Positions 1-12,507 of a DNA stretch of 64,000 nt are shown one piece after another (the stretch's first letter is position 1; every line of letters begins with the position of its first letter). Below the pieces are notes generated by a model that ran no database searches, was not told where the DNA came from, and was given only the letters and a program-made list of their open reading frames with translations. The DNA comes from Auanema rhodensis (lineage: Eukaryota > Nematoda > Chromadorea > Rhabditida > Rhabditidae): contig OZ059894.1 in the NCBI GenBank assembly GCA_964057225.1, positions 23,218,476 through 23,282,475 of the forward strand, read 5' to 3'. The position numbers were made by a program, and so were the translations under genes.

Positions 1-1056
1 TTTTTATTGATATTGGTTCATGGTAACCATGACTTTGAAATTTAAGTGAACTTTAATTTATGCTAATTAAATGTACACGTGATGTGCACTTGGTATGTAA
101 CTCGCTTCACGTGAAAGATAAAGAGATGCGGTTTTCAAAATTAGATTCCCCATGTCCATATTAGTCTAAAAACAAATTTTTATTGATATTGGTTCATGGT
201 AACCATGACTTTCAAATTTACGTGAACTTTAATTTATGCTAATTAAATGTACACGTGAAGTGCACTTGGTATGTAACTCGCTTCACGTGAAAGATAAAGA
301 GATGCGGTTTTCAAAATTAGATTCCCCATGTCCATATTAGTCTAAAAACAAATTTTTATTGATATTGGTTTATGGTAACCATGACTTTGAAATTTACGTG
401 AACTTTAATTTATGCTAACTAAATGTACACGTGATGTGCACTTGGTATGTAACTCGCTTCACGTGAAAGATAAAGAGATGCGGTTTTCAAAATTAGATTC
501 CCCATGTCCATATTAGTCTAAAAACAAATTTTTATTGATATTGGTGCATGGTAACCATGACTTTGAATTTTACGTGAACTTTAATTTATGCTAATTAAAT
601 GTACACGTGATGTGCACTTGGTATGTAACTCGCTTCACGTAAAAGATAAAGAGATGCGGTTTTCAAAATTAGATTCCCCATGTCCATATTAGTCTAAAAA
701 CAAATTTTTATTGATATTGGTTCATGGTAACCATAACTTTGAAATTTACGTGAACTTTAATTTATGCTAATTAAATGTACACGTGATGTGCACTTGGTAT
801 GTAACTCGCTTCACGTGAAAGATAAAGAGATGCGGTTTTCAAAATTAGCTTCCCCATGTCCATATTAGTCTAAAAACAAATTTTCATTGATATTGGTGCA
901 TGGTAACCATGACTTTGAAATTTACGTGAACTTTAATTTATGCTAATTAAATGTACACGTGATGTGCACTTGGTATGTAACTCGCTTCACGTGAAAGATA
1001 AAGAGATGCGGTTTTCAAAATTAGATTCCCCATGTCCATATTAGTCTAAAAACAAA
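1..1056 (+). repeat. Six leading monomers, mixed subtypes
   Basis: Six 176-bp monomers start at 1, 177, 353, 529, 705 and 881. They are a mixture: AAGTGAAC type (1), TTTCAAATTT plus GAAGTGCAC type (177), GCTAACTAAA type (353), a TGCATGG monomer with TTGAATTTT and CACGTAAAAG (529), a CATAAC type with a private AGCTTCC (705) and a TGCATGG type with TTTTCATTG (881). They do not follow the 14-mer order seen from 2476 on. Confidence 0.9.
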
Positions 1057-1245
1057 TTTTTATTGATATTGGTGCATGGTAACCATGACTTTGAAATTTA
1101 CGTGAACTTTAATTTATGCTAATTAAATGTACACGTGATGTGCACTTGGTATGTAACTCGCTTCAGGTGAAAGAATTTGAAATTTTTTGAAAAAATTTTT
1201 GTCAAAATGTTTTTGGAAGCAATGTTGAGTGTACATGGAAACAAA
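1057..1245 (+). repeat. Divergent 189-bp monomer with a 64-bp foreign block
   Basis: Positions 1-118 of this monomer are ordinary except CAGGTG for CACGTG. From 1175 to 1238 the satellite sequence (monomer 119-169, 51 bp) is replaced by 64 bp of unrelated AT-rich DNA, after which AAACAAA resumes. The block contains a perfect 17-bp dyad, AATTTTTT-G-AAAAAATT, at 1181-1197. The same monomer recurs at 63843. It may be an older variant monomer, a junction with other DNA or a short insertion; I do not recognise the block. Confidence 0.93.
1181..1197 (+). other. 17-bp dyad AATTTTTT-G-AAAAAATT in the foreign block
   Basis: Eight-base arms pair perfectly around a central G. The dyad is absent from normal monomers and repeated without change at 63967-63983. 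The flanking T-rich and A-rich tracts could confer DNA curvature. Confidence 0.85.
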
Positions 1246-1595
1246 TTTTAATGATATTGGTGCATGGTAACCATGTCTTTGAAATTTACGTGAATTTTAA
1301 TTTATGCTAATTAAATGTACATGTGATGTGCACTTGGTATGTAACTCGCTTCACGTGAAAGATAAAGAGATGCGGTTTTCAAAATTAGATTCCTCATGTC
1401 CATATTAGTCTAAAACAAATTTTTATTGATATTGGTTCATGGTAACCATGACTTTGAAATTTACGTGAACTTTAATTTATGCTAATTAAATGTACACGTG
1501 ATGTGCACTTGGTATGTAACTCGCTTCACGTGAAAGATAAAGAGATGCGGTTTTCAAAATTAGATTCCCCATGTCCATATTAGTCTAAAAACAAA
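1246..1595 (+). repeat. Two transitional monomers after the divergent unit
   Basis: The monomer at 1246-1419 is 174 bp. It starts TTTTAATGATATTGG, has private changes (CATGTC, GTGAATTTT, ACATGTGATG, ATTCCTC) and lacks one A in the A-run before its 3' end. The monomer at 1420-1595 is near consensus. Divergence therefore extends one unit past the foreign block. Confidence 0.88.
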
Positions 1596-2475
1596 TTTTT
1601 ATTGATATTGGTGCATGGTAACCATGACTTTGAAATTTACGTGAACTTTAATTTATGCTAATTAAATGTACACGTGATGTGCATTTGGTATGTAACTCGC
1701 TTCACGTGAAAGATAAAATGATGCGGTTTTCAAAATTAGATTCTTCATGTCCATATTAGTCTAAAAACAAATTTTTATTGATATTGGTTCATGGTAACCA
1801 TGACTTTGAAATTTACATCAACTTTAATTTATGCTAATTAAATGTACACGTGATGTGCACTTGGTATGTAACTCGCTTCACGTGAAAGATAAAGAGATGC
1901 GGTTCTCAAAATTAGATTCCCCATTTCCATATTAGTCTAAAAACAAATTTTTATTGATATTGGTTCATGGTAACCATGACTTTCAAATTTACGTGAACTT
2001 TAATTTATGCTAATTAAATGTACACGTGAAGTGCACTTGGTATGTAACTCGCTTCACGTGAAAGATAAAGAGATGCGGTTTTCAAAATTAGATTCCCCAT
2101 GTCCGTATTAGTCTAAAAACAAATTTTTATTGATATTGGTTCATGGTAACCATGACTTTGAAATTTACGTGAACTTTAATTTATGCTAACTAAATGTACA
2201 CGTGATGTGCACTTGGTATGTAACTCGCTTCACGTGAAAGATAAAGAGATGCGGTTTTCAAAATTAGATTCCCCATGTCCATATTAGTCTAAAAACAAAT
2301 TTTTATTGATATTGGTTCATGGTAACCATAACTTTGAAATTTACGTGAACTTTAATTTATGCTAATTAAATGTACACGTGATGTGCACTTGGTATGTAAC
2401 TCGCTTCACGTGAAAGATAAAGAGATGCGGTTTTCAAAATTAGATTCCCCATGTCCATATTAGTCTAAAAACAAA
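1596..2475 (+). repeat. Stand-alone 5-mer cassette (m5-m9 type)
   Basis: Five monomers appear in the order TGCATGG plus GCATTTGG plus ATTCTTC (1596), ACATCAAC plus GGTTCTC plus CATTTCC (1772), GAAGTGCAC (1948), GCTAACTAAA (2124) and CATAAC (2300). This is the same cassette that occurs twice inside each full 14-mer. Here it occurs once and leads directly into the first m1 monomer at 2476, so it looks like a 5'-truncated higher-order unit. Confidence 0.88.
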
Positions 2476-4939
2476 TTTTTATTGATATTGGTTCATGGTA
2501 ACCATGACTTTCAAATTTACGTGAACTTTAATTTATGCTAATTAAATGTAAACGTGATGTGCACTTGGTATGTAACTGGCTTCACGTGAAAGATAAAATG
2601 ATGCGGTTTTCAAAATTAGATTCCCCATGTCCAGATTAGTCTAAAAACAGGTTTTTATTGATATTGGTTCATGGTAACCATGACTTTGAAATTTACGTGA
2701 ACTTTAATTTATGCTAATTAAATGTACACGTGATGTGCACTTGGTATGTAACTCGCTTCACGTGAAAGATAAAGAGTTGCGGTTTCCAAAATTAGATTCC
2801 CCATGTCCATATTAGTCTAAAAACAGATTTTTATTGATATTGGTTCATGGTAACCATGACTTTGAAATTTACGTGAACTTTAATTTATGCTAATTAAATG
2901 TACACGTGATGTGCACTTGGTATGTAACTCGCTTCACGTGAAAGATAAAGAGATGCGGTTTTCAAAATTAGATTCCCCATGTCCATATTAGTCTAAAAAC
3001 AGATTTTTATTGATATTGGTTTATGGTAACCATGTCTTTGAAATTTACGTGATCTTTAATTTATGCTAATTAAATGTACACGTGATGTGCACTTGGTATG
3101 TAACTCGCTTCACGTGAAAGATAAAATGATGCGGTTTTCAAAATTAGATTCTTCATGTCCATATTAGTCTAAAAACAAATTTTTATTGATATTGGTGCAT
3201 GGTAACCATGACTTTGAAATTTACGTGAACTTTAATTTATGCTAATTAAATGTACACGTGATGTGCATTTGGTATGTAACTCGCTTCACGTGAAAGATAA
3301 AATGATGCGGTTTTCAAAATTAGATTCTTCATGTCCATATTAGTCTAAAAACAAATTTTTATTGATATTGGTTCATGGTAACCATGACTTTGAAATTTAC
3401 ATGAACTTTAATTTATGCTAATTAAATGTACACGTGATGTGCACTTGGTATGTAACTCGCTTCACGTGAAAGATAAAGAGATGCGGTTCTCAAAATTAGA
3501 TTCCCCATTTCCATATTAGTCTAAAAACAAATTTTTATTGATATTGGTTCATGGTAACCATGACTTTGAAATTTACGTGAACTTTAATTTATGCTAATTA
3601 AATGTACACGTGAAGTGCACTTGGTATGTAACTCGCTTCACATGAAAGATAAAGAGATGCGGTTTTCAAAATTAGATTCCCCATGTCCATATTAGTCTAA
3701 AAACAAATTTTTATTGATATTGGTTCATGGTAACCATGACTTTGAAATTTACGTGAACTTTAATTTATGCTAACTAAATGTACACGTGATGTGCACTTGG
3801 TATGTAACTCGCTTCACGTGAAAGATAAAGAGATGCGGTTTTCAAAATTAGATTCCCCATGTCCATATTAGTCTAAAAACAAATTTTTATTGATATTGGT
3901 TCATGGTAACCATAACTTTGAAATTTACGTGAACTTTAATTTATGCTAATTAAATGTACACGTGATGTGCACTTGGTATGTAACTCGCTTCACGTGAAAG
4001 ATAAAGAGATGCGGTTTTCAAAATTAGATTCCCCATGTCCATATTAGTCTAAAAACAAATTTTTATTGATATTGGTGCATGGTAACCATGACTTTGAAAT
4101 TTACGTGAACTTTAATTTATGCTAATTAAATGTACACGTGATGTGCATTTGGTATGTAACTCGCTTCACGTGAAAGATAAAATGATGCGGTTTTCAAAAT
4201 TAGATTCTTCATGTCCATATTAGTCTAAAAACAAATTTTTATTGATATTGGTTCATGGTAACCATGACTTTGAAATTTACATGAACTTTAATTTATGCTA
4301 ATTAAATGTACACGTGATGTGCACTTGGTATGTAACTCGCTTCACGTGAAAGATAAAGAGATGCGGTTCTCAAAATTAGATTCCCCATTTCCATATCAGT
4401 CTAAAAACAAATTGTTATTGATATTGGTTCATGGTAACCATGACTTTGAAATTTACGTGAACTTTAATTTATGCTAATTAAATGTACACGTGAAGTGCAC
4501 TTGGTATGTAACTCGCTTCACGTGAAAGATAAAGAGATGCGGTTTTCAAAATTAGATTCCCCATGTCCATATTAGTCTAAAAACAAATTTTTATTGATAT
4601 TGGTTCATGGTAACCATGACTTTGAAATTTACGTGAACTTTAATTTATGCTAACTAAATGTACACGTGATGTGCACTTGGTATGTAACTCGCTTCACGTG
4701 AAAGATAAAGAGATGCGGTTTTCAAAATTAGATTCCCCATGTCCATATTAGTCTAAAAACAAATTTTTATTGATATTGGTTCATGGTAACCATAACTTTG
4801 AAATTTACGTGAACTTTAATTTATGCTAATTAAATGTACACGTGATGTGCACTTGGTATGTAACTCGCTTCACGTGAAAGATAAAGAGATGCGGTTTTCA
4901 AAATTAGATTCCTCATGTCCATATTAGTCTAAAAACAAA
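2476..4939 (+). repeat. 14-monomer higher-order repeat, copy 1 (2464 bp)
   Basis: Order of monomers: m1 (TTTCAAATTT, GTAAACGTG, AACTGGC, CCAGATT, ending ACAGGTT); m2 (GAGTTGCGGTTTCC); m3; m4 (TTTATGG, CATGTC, GTGATCTTT, ATTCTTC); m5-m9 (TGCATGG, ACATGAAC, GAAGTGCAC, GCTAACTAAA, CATAAC); m10-m14, a second pass of the same five types. The CCAGATT marker recurs at 2631, 5095 and 7559, exactly 2464 bp apart. This copy has a private G in the T-run at 4414, which recurs 7568 bp downstream. Confidence 0.93.
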
Positions 4940-7403
4940 TTTTTATTGATATTGGTTCATGGTAACCATGACTTTCAAATTTACGTGAACTTTAATTTAT
5001 GCTAATTAAATGTAAACGTGATGTGCACTTGGTATGTAACTGGCTTCACGTGAAAGATAAAATGATGCGGTTTTCAAAATTAGATTCCCCATGTCCAGAT
5101 TAGTCTAAAAACAGGTTTTTATTGATATTGGTTCATGGTAACCATGACTTTGAAATTTACGTGAACTTTAATTTATGCTAATTAAATGTACACGTGATGT
5201 GCACTTGGTATGTAACTCGCTTCACGTGAAAGATAAAGAGTTGCGGTTTCCAAAATTAGATTCCCCATGTCCATATTAGTCTAAAAACAGATTTTTATTG
5301 ATATTGGTTCATGGTAACCATGACTTTGAAATTTACGTGAACTTTAATTTATGCTAATTAAATGTACACGTGATGTCCACTTGGTATGTAACTCGCTTCA
5401 CGTGAAAGATAAAGAGATGCGGTTTTCAAAATTAGATTCCCCATGTCCATATTAGTCTAAAAACAGATTTTTATTGATATTGGTTTATGGTAACCATGTC
5501 TTTGAAATTTACGTGATCTTTAATTTATGCTAATTAAATGTACACGTGATGTGCACTTGGTATGTAACTCGCTTCACGTGAAAGATAAAATGATGCGGTT
5601 TTCAAAATTAGATTCTTCATGTCCATATTAGTCTAAAAACAAATTTTTATTGATATTGGTGCATGGTAACCATGACTTTGAAATTTACGTGAACTTTAAT
5701 TTATGCTAATTAAATGTACACGTGATGTGCATTTGGTATGTAACTCGCTTCACGTGAAAGATAAAATGATGCGGTTTTCAAAATTAGATTCTTCATGTCC
5801 ATATTAGTCTAAAAACAAATTTTTATTGATATTGGTTCATGGTAACCATGACTTTGAAATTTACATGAACTTTAATTTATGCTAATTAAATGTACACGTG
5901 ATGTGCACTTGGTATGTAACTCGCTTCACGTGAAAGATAAAGAGATGCGGTTCTCAAAATTAGATTCCCCATTTCCATATTAGTCTAAAAACAAATTTTT
6001 ATTGATATTGGTTCATGGTAACCATGACTTTGAAATTTACGTGAACTTTAATTTATGCTAATTAAATGTACACGTGAAGTGCACTTGGTATGTAACTCGC
6101 TTCACATGAAAGATAAAGAGATGCGGTTTTCAAAATTAGATTCCCCATGTCCATATTAGTCTAAAAACAAATTTTTATTGATATTGGTTCATGGTAACCA
6201 TGACTTTGAAATTTACGTGAACTTTAATTTATGCTAACTAAATGTACACGTGATGTGCACTTGGTATGTAACTCGCTTCACGTGAAAGATAAAGAGATGC
6301 GGTTTTCAAAATTAGATTCCCCATGTCCATATTAGTCTAAAAACAAATTTTTATTGATATTGGTTCATGGTAACCATAACTTTGAAATTTACGTGAACTT
6401 TAATTTATGCTAATTAAATGTACACGTGATGTGCACTTGGTATGTAACTCGCTTCACGTGAAAGATAAAGAGATGCGGTTTTCAAAATTAGATTCCCCAT
6501 GTCCATATTAGTCTAAAAACAAATTTTTATTGATATTGGTGCATGGTAACCATGACTTTGAAATTTACGTGAACTTTAATTTATGCTAATTAAATGTACA
6601 CGTGATGTGCATTTGGTATGTAACTCGCTTCACGTGAAAGATAAAATGATGCGGTTTTCAAAATTAGATTCTTCATGTCCATATTAGTCTAAAAACAAAT
6701 TTTTATTGATATTGGTTCATGGTAACCATGACTTTGAAATTTACATGAACTTTAATTTATGCTAATTAAATGTACACGTGATGTGCACTTGGTATGTAAC
6801 TCGCTTCACGTGAAAGATAAAGAGATGCGGTTCTCAAAATTAGATTCCCCATTTCCATATCAGTCTAAAAACAAATTTTTATTGATATTGGTTCATGGTA
6901 ACCATGACTTTGAAATTTACGTGAACTTTAATTTATGCTAATTAAATGTACACGTGAAGTGCACTTGGTATGTAACTCGCTTCACGTGAAAGATAAAGAG
7001 ATGCGGTTTTCAAAATTAGATTCCCCATGTCCATATTAGTCTAAAAACAAATTTTTATTGATATTGGTTCATGGTAACCATGACTTTGAAATTTACGTGA
7101 ACTTTAATTTATGCTAACTAAATGTACACGTGATGTGCACTTGGTATGTAACTCGCTTCACGTGAAAGATAAAGAGATGCGGTTTTCAAAATTAGATTCC
7201 CCATGTCCATATTAGTCTAAAAACAAATTTTTATTGATATTGGTTCATGGTAACCATAACTTTGAAATTTACGTGAACTTTAATTTATGCTAATTAAATG
7301 TACACGTGATGTGCACTTGGTATGTAACTCGCTTCACGTGAAAGATAAAGAGATGCGGTTTTCAAAATTAGATTCCCCATGTCCATATTAGTCTAAAAAC
7401 AAA
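4940..7403 (+). repeat. 14-monomer higher-order repeat, copy 2 (2464 bp)
   Basis: The monomer order m1-m14 matches copy 1 throughout. Distinguishing sites are ATGTCCAC in m3 (near 5377) and an intact T-run in m12 (6876). In both copies m11 reads ATATCAG where other monomers read ATATTAG, which removes a TAG and opens a 60-codon frame with no coding character. Confidence 0.93.
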
Positions 7404-10400
7404 TTTTTATTGATATTGGTTCATGGTAACCATGACTTTCAAATTTACGTGAACTTTAATTTATGCTAATTAAATGTAAACGTGATGTGCACTTGGTATG
7501 TAACTGGCTTCACGTGAAAGATAAAATGATGCGGTTTTCAAAATTAGATTCCCCATGTCCAGATTAGTCTAAAAACAGGTTTTTATTGATATTGGTTCAT
7601 GGTAACCATGACTTTGAAATTTACGTGAACTTTAATTTATGCTAATTAAATGTACACGTGATGTGCACTTGGTATGTAACTCGCTTCACGTGAAAGATAA
7701 AGAGTTGCGGTTTCCAAAATTAGATTCCCCATGTCCATATTAGTCTAAAAACAGATTTTTATTGATATTGGTTCATGGTAACCATGACTTTGAAATTTAC
7801 GTGAACTTTAATTTATGCTAATTAAATGTACACGTGATGTGCTCTTGGTATGTAACTCGCTTCACGTGAAAGATAAAGAGATGCGGTTTTCAAAATTAGA
7901 TTCCCCATGTCCATATTAGTCTAAAAACAGATTTTTATTGATATTGGTTTATGGTAACCATGTCTTTGAAATTTACGTGATCTTTAATTTATGCTAATTA
8001 AATGTACACGTGATGTGCACTTGGTATGTAACTCGCTTCACGTGAAAGATAAAATGATGCGGTTTTCAAAATTAGATTCTTCATGTCCATATTAGTCTAA
8101 AAACAAATTTTTATTGATATTGGTTCATGGTAACCATGACTTTGAAATTTACGTGAACTTTAATTTATGCTAATTAAATGTACACGTGATGTGCACTTGG
8201 TATGTAACTCGCTTCACGTGAAAGATAAAGAGATGCGGTTTTCAAAATTAGATTCCCCATGTCCATATTAGTCTAAAAACAGATTTTTATTGATATTGGT
8301 TTATGGTAACCATGTCTTTGAAATTTACGTGATCTTTAATTTATGCTAATTAAATGTACACGTGATGTGCACTTGGTATGTAACTCGCTTCACGTGAAAG
8401 ATAAAATGATGCGGTTTTCAAAATTAGATTCTTCATGTCCATATTAGTCTAAAAACAAATTTTTATTGATATTGGTTCATGGTAACCATGACTTTGAAAT
8501 TTACGTGAACTTTAATTTATGCTAATTAAATGTACACGTGATGTGCACTTGGTATGTAACTCGCTTCACGTGAAAGATAAAGAGATGCCGTTTTCAAAAT
8601 TAGATTCCCCATGTCCATATTAGTCTAAAAACAAATTTTTATTGATATTGGTTCATGGTAACCATGACTTTGAAATTTACGTGAACTTTAATTTATGCTA
8701 ATTAAATGTACACGTGATGTGCACTTGGTATGTAACTCGCTTCACGTGAAAGATAAGGAGATGCGGTTTTCAAAATTAGATTCCCCATGTCCATATTAGT
8801 CTAAAAACAGATTTTTATTGATATTGGTTTATGGTAACCATGTCTTTGAAATTTACGTGAACTTTAATTTATGCTAATTAAATGTACACGTGATGTGCAC
8901 TTGGTATGTAACTCGCTTCACGTGAAAGATAAAGAGATGCGGTTTTCAAAATTAGATTCCCCATGTCCATATTAGTCTAAAAACAAATTTTTATTGATAT
9001 TGGTTCATGGTAACCATGACTTTGAAATTTACGTGAACTTTAATTTATGCTAACTAAATGTACACGTGATGTGCACTTGGTATGTAACTCGCTTCACGTG
9101 AAAGATAAAGAGATGCGGTTTTCAAAATTAGATTCCCCATGTCCATATTAGTCTAAAAACAAATTTTTATTGATATTGGTTCATGGTAACCATAACTTTG
9201 AAATTTACGTGAACTTTAATTTATGCTAATTAAATGTACACGTGATGTGCACTTGGTATGTAACTCGCTTCACGTGAAAGATAAAGAGATGCGGTTTTCA
9301 AAATTAGATTCCCCATGTCCATATTAGTCTAAAAACAAATTTTTATTGATATTGGTGCATGGTAACCATGACTTTGAAATTTACGTGAACTTTAATTTAT
9401 GCTAATTAAATGTACACGTGATGTGCATTTGGTATGTAACTCGCTTCACGTGAAAGATAAAATGATGCGGTTTTCAAAATTAGATTCTTCATGTCCATAT
9501 TAGTCTAAAAACAAATTTTTATTGATATTGGTTCATGGTAACCATGACTTTGAAATTTACATGAACTTTAATTTATGCTAATTAAATGTACACGTGATGT
9601 GCACTTGGTATGTAACTCGCTTCACGTGAAAGATAAAGAGATGCGGTTCTCAAAATTAGATTCCCCATTTCCATATTAGTCTAAAAACAAATTTTTATTG
9701 ATATTGGTTCATGGTAACCATGACTTTGAAATTTACGTGAACTTTAATTTATGCTAATTAAATGTACACGTGAAGTGCACTTGGTATGTAACTCGCTTCA
9801 CGTGAAAGATAAAGAGATGCGGTTTTCAAAATTAGATTCCCCATGTCCATATTAGTCTAAAAACAAATTTTTATTGATATTGGTTCATGGTAACCATGAC
9901 TTTGAAATTTACGTGAACTTTAATTTATGCTAACTAAATGTACACGTGATGTGCACTTGGTATGTAACTCGCTTCACGTGAAAGATAAAGAGATGCGGTT
10001 TTCAAAATTAGATTCCCCATGTCCATATTAGTCTAAAAACAAATTTTTATTGATATTGGTTCATGGTAACCATAACTTTGAAATTTACGTGAACTTTAAT
10101 TTATGCTAATTAAATGTACACGTGATGTGCACTTGGTATGTAACTCGCTTCACGTGAAAGATAAAGAGATGCGGTTTTCAAAATTAGATTCCCCATGTCC
10201 ATATTAGTCTAAAAACAAATTTTTATTGATATTGGTTCATGGTAACCATGACTTTCAAATTTACGTGAACTTTAATTTATGCTAATTAAATGTAAACGTG
10301 ATGTGCACTTGGTATGTAACTCGCTTCACGTGAAAGATAAAGAGATGCGGTTTTCAAAATTAGATTCCCCATGTCCATATTAGTCTAAAAACAAATTTTT

Positions 10401-12507
10401 ATTGATATTGGTTCATGGTAACCATAACTTTGAAATTTACGTGAACTTTAATTTATGCTAATTAAATGTACACGTGATGTGCACTTGGTATGTAACTCGC
10501 TTCACGTGAAAGATAAAATGATGCGGTTTTCAAAATTAGATTCCCCATGTCCATATTAGTCTAAAAACAGATTTTTATTGATATTGGTTTATGGTAACCA
10601 TGTCTTTGAAATTTACGTGATCTTTAATTTATGCTAATTAAATGTACACGTGATGTGCACTTGGTATGTAACTCGCTTCACGTGAAAGATAAAATGATGC
10701 GGTTTTCAAAATTAGATTCTTCATGTCCATATTAGTCTAAAAACAAATTTTTATTGATATTGGTGCATGGTAACCATGACTTTGAAATTTACGTGAACTT
10801 TAATTTATGCTAATTAAATGTACACGTGATGTGCATTTGGTATGTAACTCGCTTCACGTGAAAGATAAAATGATGCGGTTTTCAAAATTAGATTCTTCAT
10901 GTCCATATTAGTCTAAAAACAAATTTTTATTGATATTGGTTCATGGTAACCATGACTTTGAAATTTACATGAACTTTAATTTATGCTAATTAAATGTACA
11001 CGTGATGTGCACTTGGTATGTAACTCGCTTCACGTGAAAGATAAAGAGATGCGGTTCTCAAAATTAGATTCCCCATTTCCATATTAGTCTAAAAACAAAT
11101 TTTTATTGATATTGGTTCATGGTAACCATGACTTTGAAATTTACGTGAACTTTAATTTATGCTAATTAAATGTACACGTGAAGTGCACTTGGTATGTAAC
11201 TCGCTTCACATGAAAGATAAAGAGATGCGGTTTTCAAAATTAGATTCCCCATGTCCATATTAGTCTAAAAACAAATTTTTATTGATATTGGTTCATGGTA
11301 ACCATGACTTTGAAATTTACGTGAACTTTAATTTATGCTAACTAAATGTACACGTGATGTGCACTTGGTATGTAACTCGCTTCACGTGAAAGATAAAGAG
11401 ATGCGGTTTTCAAAATTAGATTCCCCATGTCCATATTAGTCTAAAAACAAATTTTTATTGATATTGGTTCATGGTAACCATAACTTTGAAATTTACGTGA
11501 ACTTTAATTTATGCTAATTAAATGTACACGTGATGTGCACTTGGTATGTAACTCGCTTCACGTGAAAGATAAAGAGATGCGGTTTTCAAAATTAGATTCC
11601 CCATGTCCATATTAGTCTAAAAACAAATTTTTATTGATATTGGTGCATGGTAACCATGACTTTGAAATTTACGTGAACTTTAATTTATGCTAATTAAATG
11701 TACACGTGATGTGCATTTGGTATGTAACTCGCTTCACGTGAAAGATAAAATGATGCGGTTTTCAAAATTAGATTCTTCATGTCCATATTAGTCTAAAAAC
11801 AAATTTTTATTGATATTGGTTCATGGTAACCATGACTTTGAAATTTACATGAACTTTAATTTATGCTAATTAAATGTACACGTGATGTGCACTTGGTATG
11901 TAACTCGCTTCACGTGAAAGATAAAGAGATGCGGTTCTCAAAATTAGATTCCCCATTTCCATATCAGTCTAAAAACAAATTGTTATTGATATTGGTTCAT
12001 GGTAACCATGACTTTGAAATTTACGTGAACTTTAATTTATGCTAATTAAATGTACACGTGAAGTGCACTTGGTATGTAACTCGCTTCACGTGAAAGATAA
12101 AGAGATGCGGTTTTCAAAATTAGATTCCCCATGTCCATATTAGTCTAAAAACAAATTTTTATTGATATTGGTTCATGGTAACCATGACTTTGAAATTTAC
12201 GTGAACTTTAATTTATGCTAACTAAATGTACACGTGATGTGCACTTGGTATGTAACTCGCTTCACGTGAAAGATAAAGAGATGCGGTTTTCAAAATTAGA
12301 TTCCCCATGTCCATATTAGTCTAAAAACAAATTTTTATTGATATTGGTTCATGGTAACCATAACTTTGAAATTTACGTGAACTTTAATTTATGCTAATTA
12401 AATGTACACGTGATGTGCACTTGGTATGTAACTCGCTTCACGTGAAAGATAAAGAGATGCGGTTTTCAAAATTAGATTCCCCATGTCCATATTAGTCTAA
12501 AAACAAA
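7404..12507 (+). repeat. Compound 29-monomer unit containing the duplication junction
   Basis: The unit begins m1-m4 (7404-8107; m3 reads GCTCTTGG), then repeats an m3-like and m4 pair (8108-8459). It continues with a different set (GATGCCG at 8460, AAGGAG at 8636, TTTATGG with GTGAACTTT at 8812), then an m8-m9-like pair and one five-type cassette up to 10219. Two hybrid monomers follow (10220 and 10396), after which m4-m14 resume (10572-12507). The next CCAGATT marker is therefore 5104 bp (29 monomers) on instead of 2464. Confidence 0.9.
10220..10571 (+). repeat. Two hybrid monomers at the 7.5-kb duplication junction
   Basis: The monomer at 10220 has the first half of m1 (TTTCAAATTT, GTAAACGTG) but an ordinary second half (AACTCGC, GATAAAGAG, CCATATT), so it switches type between about monomer positions 77 and 102. 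The monomer at 10396 begins as a CATAAC type and ends with AAAATGATG, ATTCCCC and ACAGATT. From 10572 the sequence restarts at m4. These are direct signs of exchange between misaligned copies. Confidence 0.85.

Noticed and set aside
1175-1238. Transposon or retroelement insertion
   Set aside because: The block is only 64 bp, replaces satellite bases instead of adding to them, has no target-site duplication or terminal inverted repeats, and codes for nothing recognisable.
4295-4477. Sixty-codon open frames at 4295-4477, 6759-6941, 11863-12045 and 14327-14509 on the + strand
   Set aside because: Each spans parts of two satellite monomers and exists only because one subtype reads ATATCAG in place of ATATTAG, which removes a stop. 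All four are copies of one higher-order position (m11-m12). There is no ribosome-site logic, codon character or domain, and the frame closes in the next monomer.
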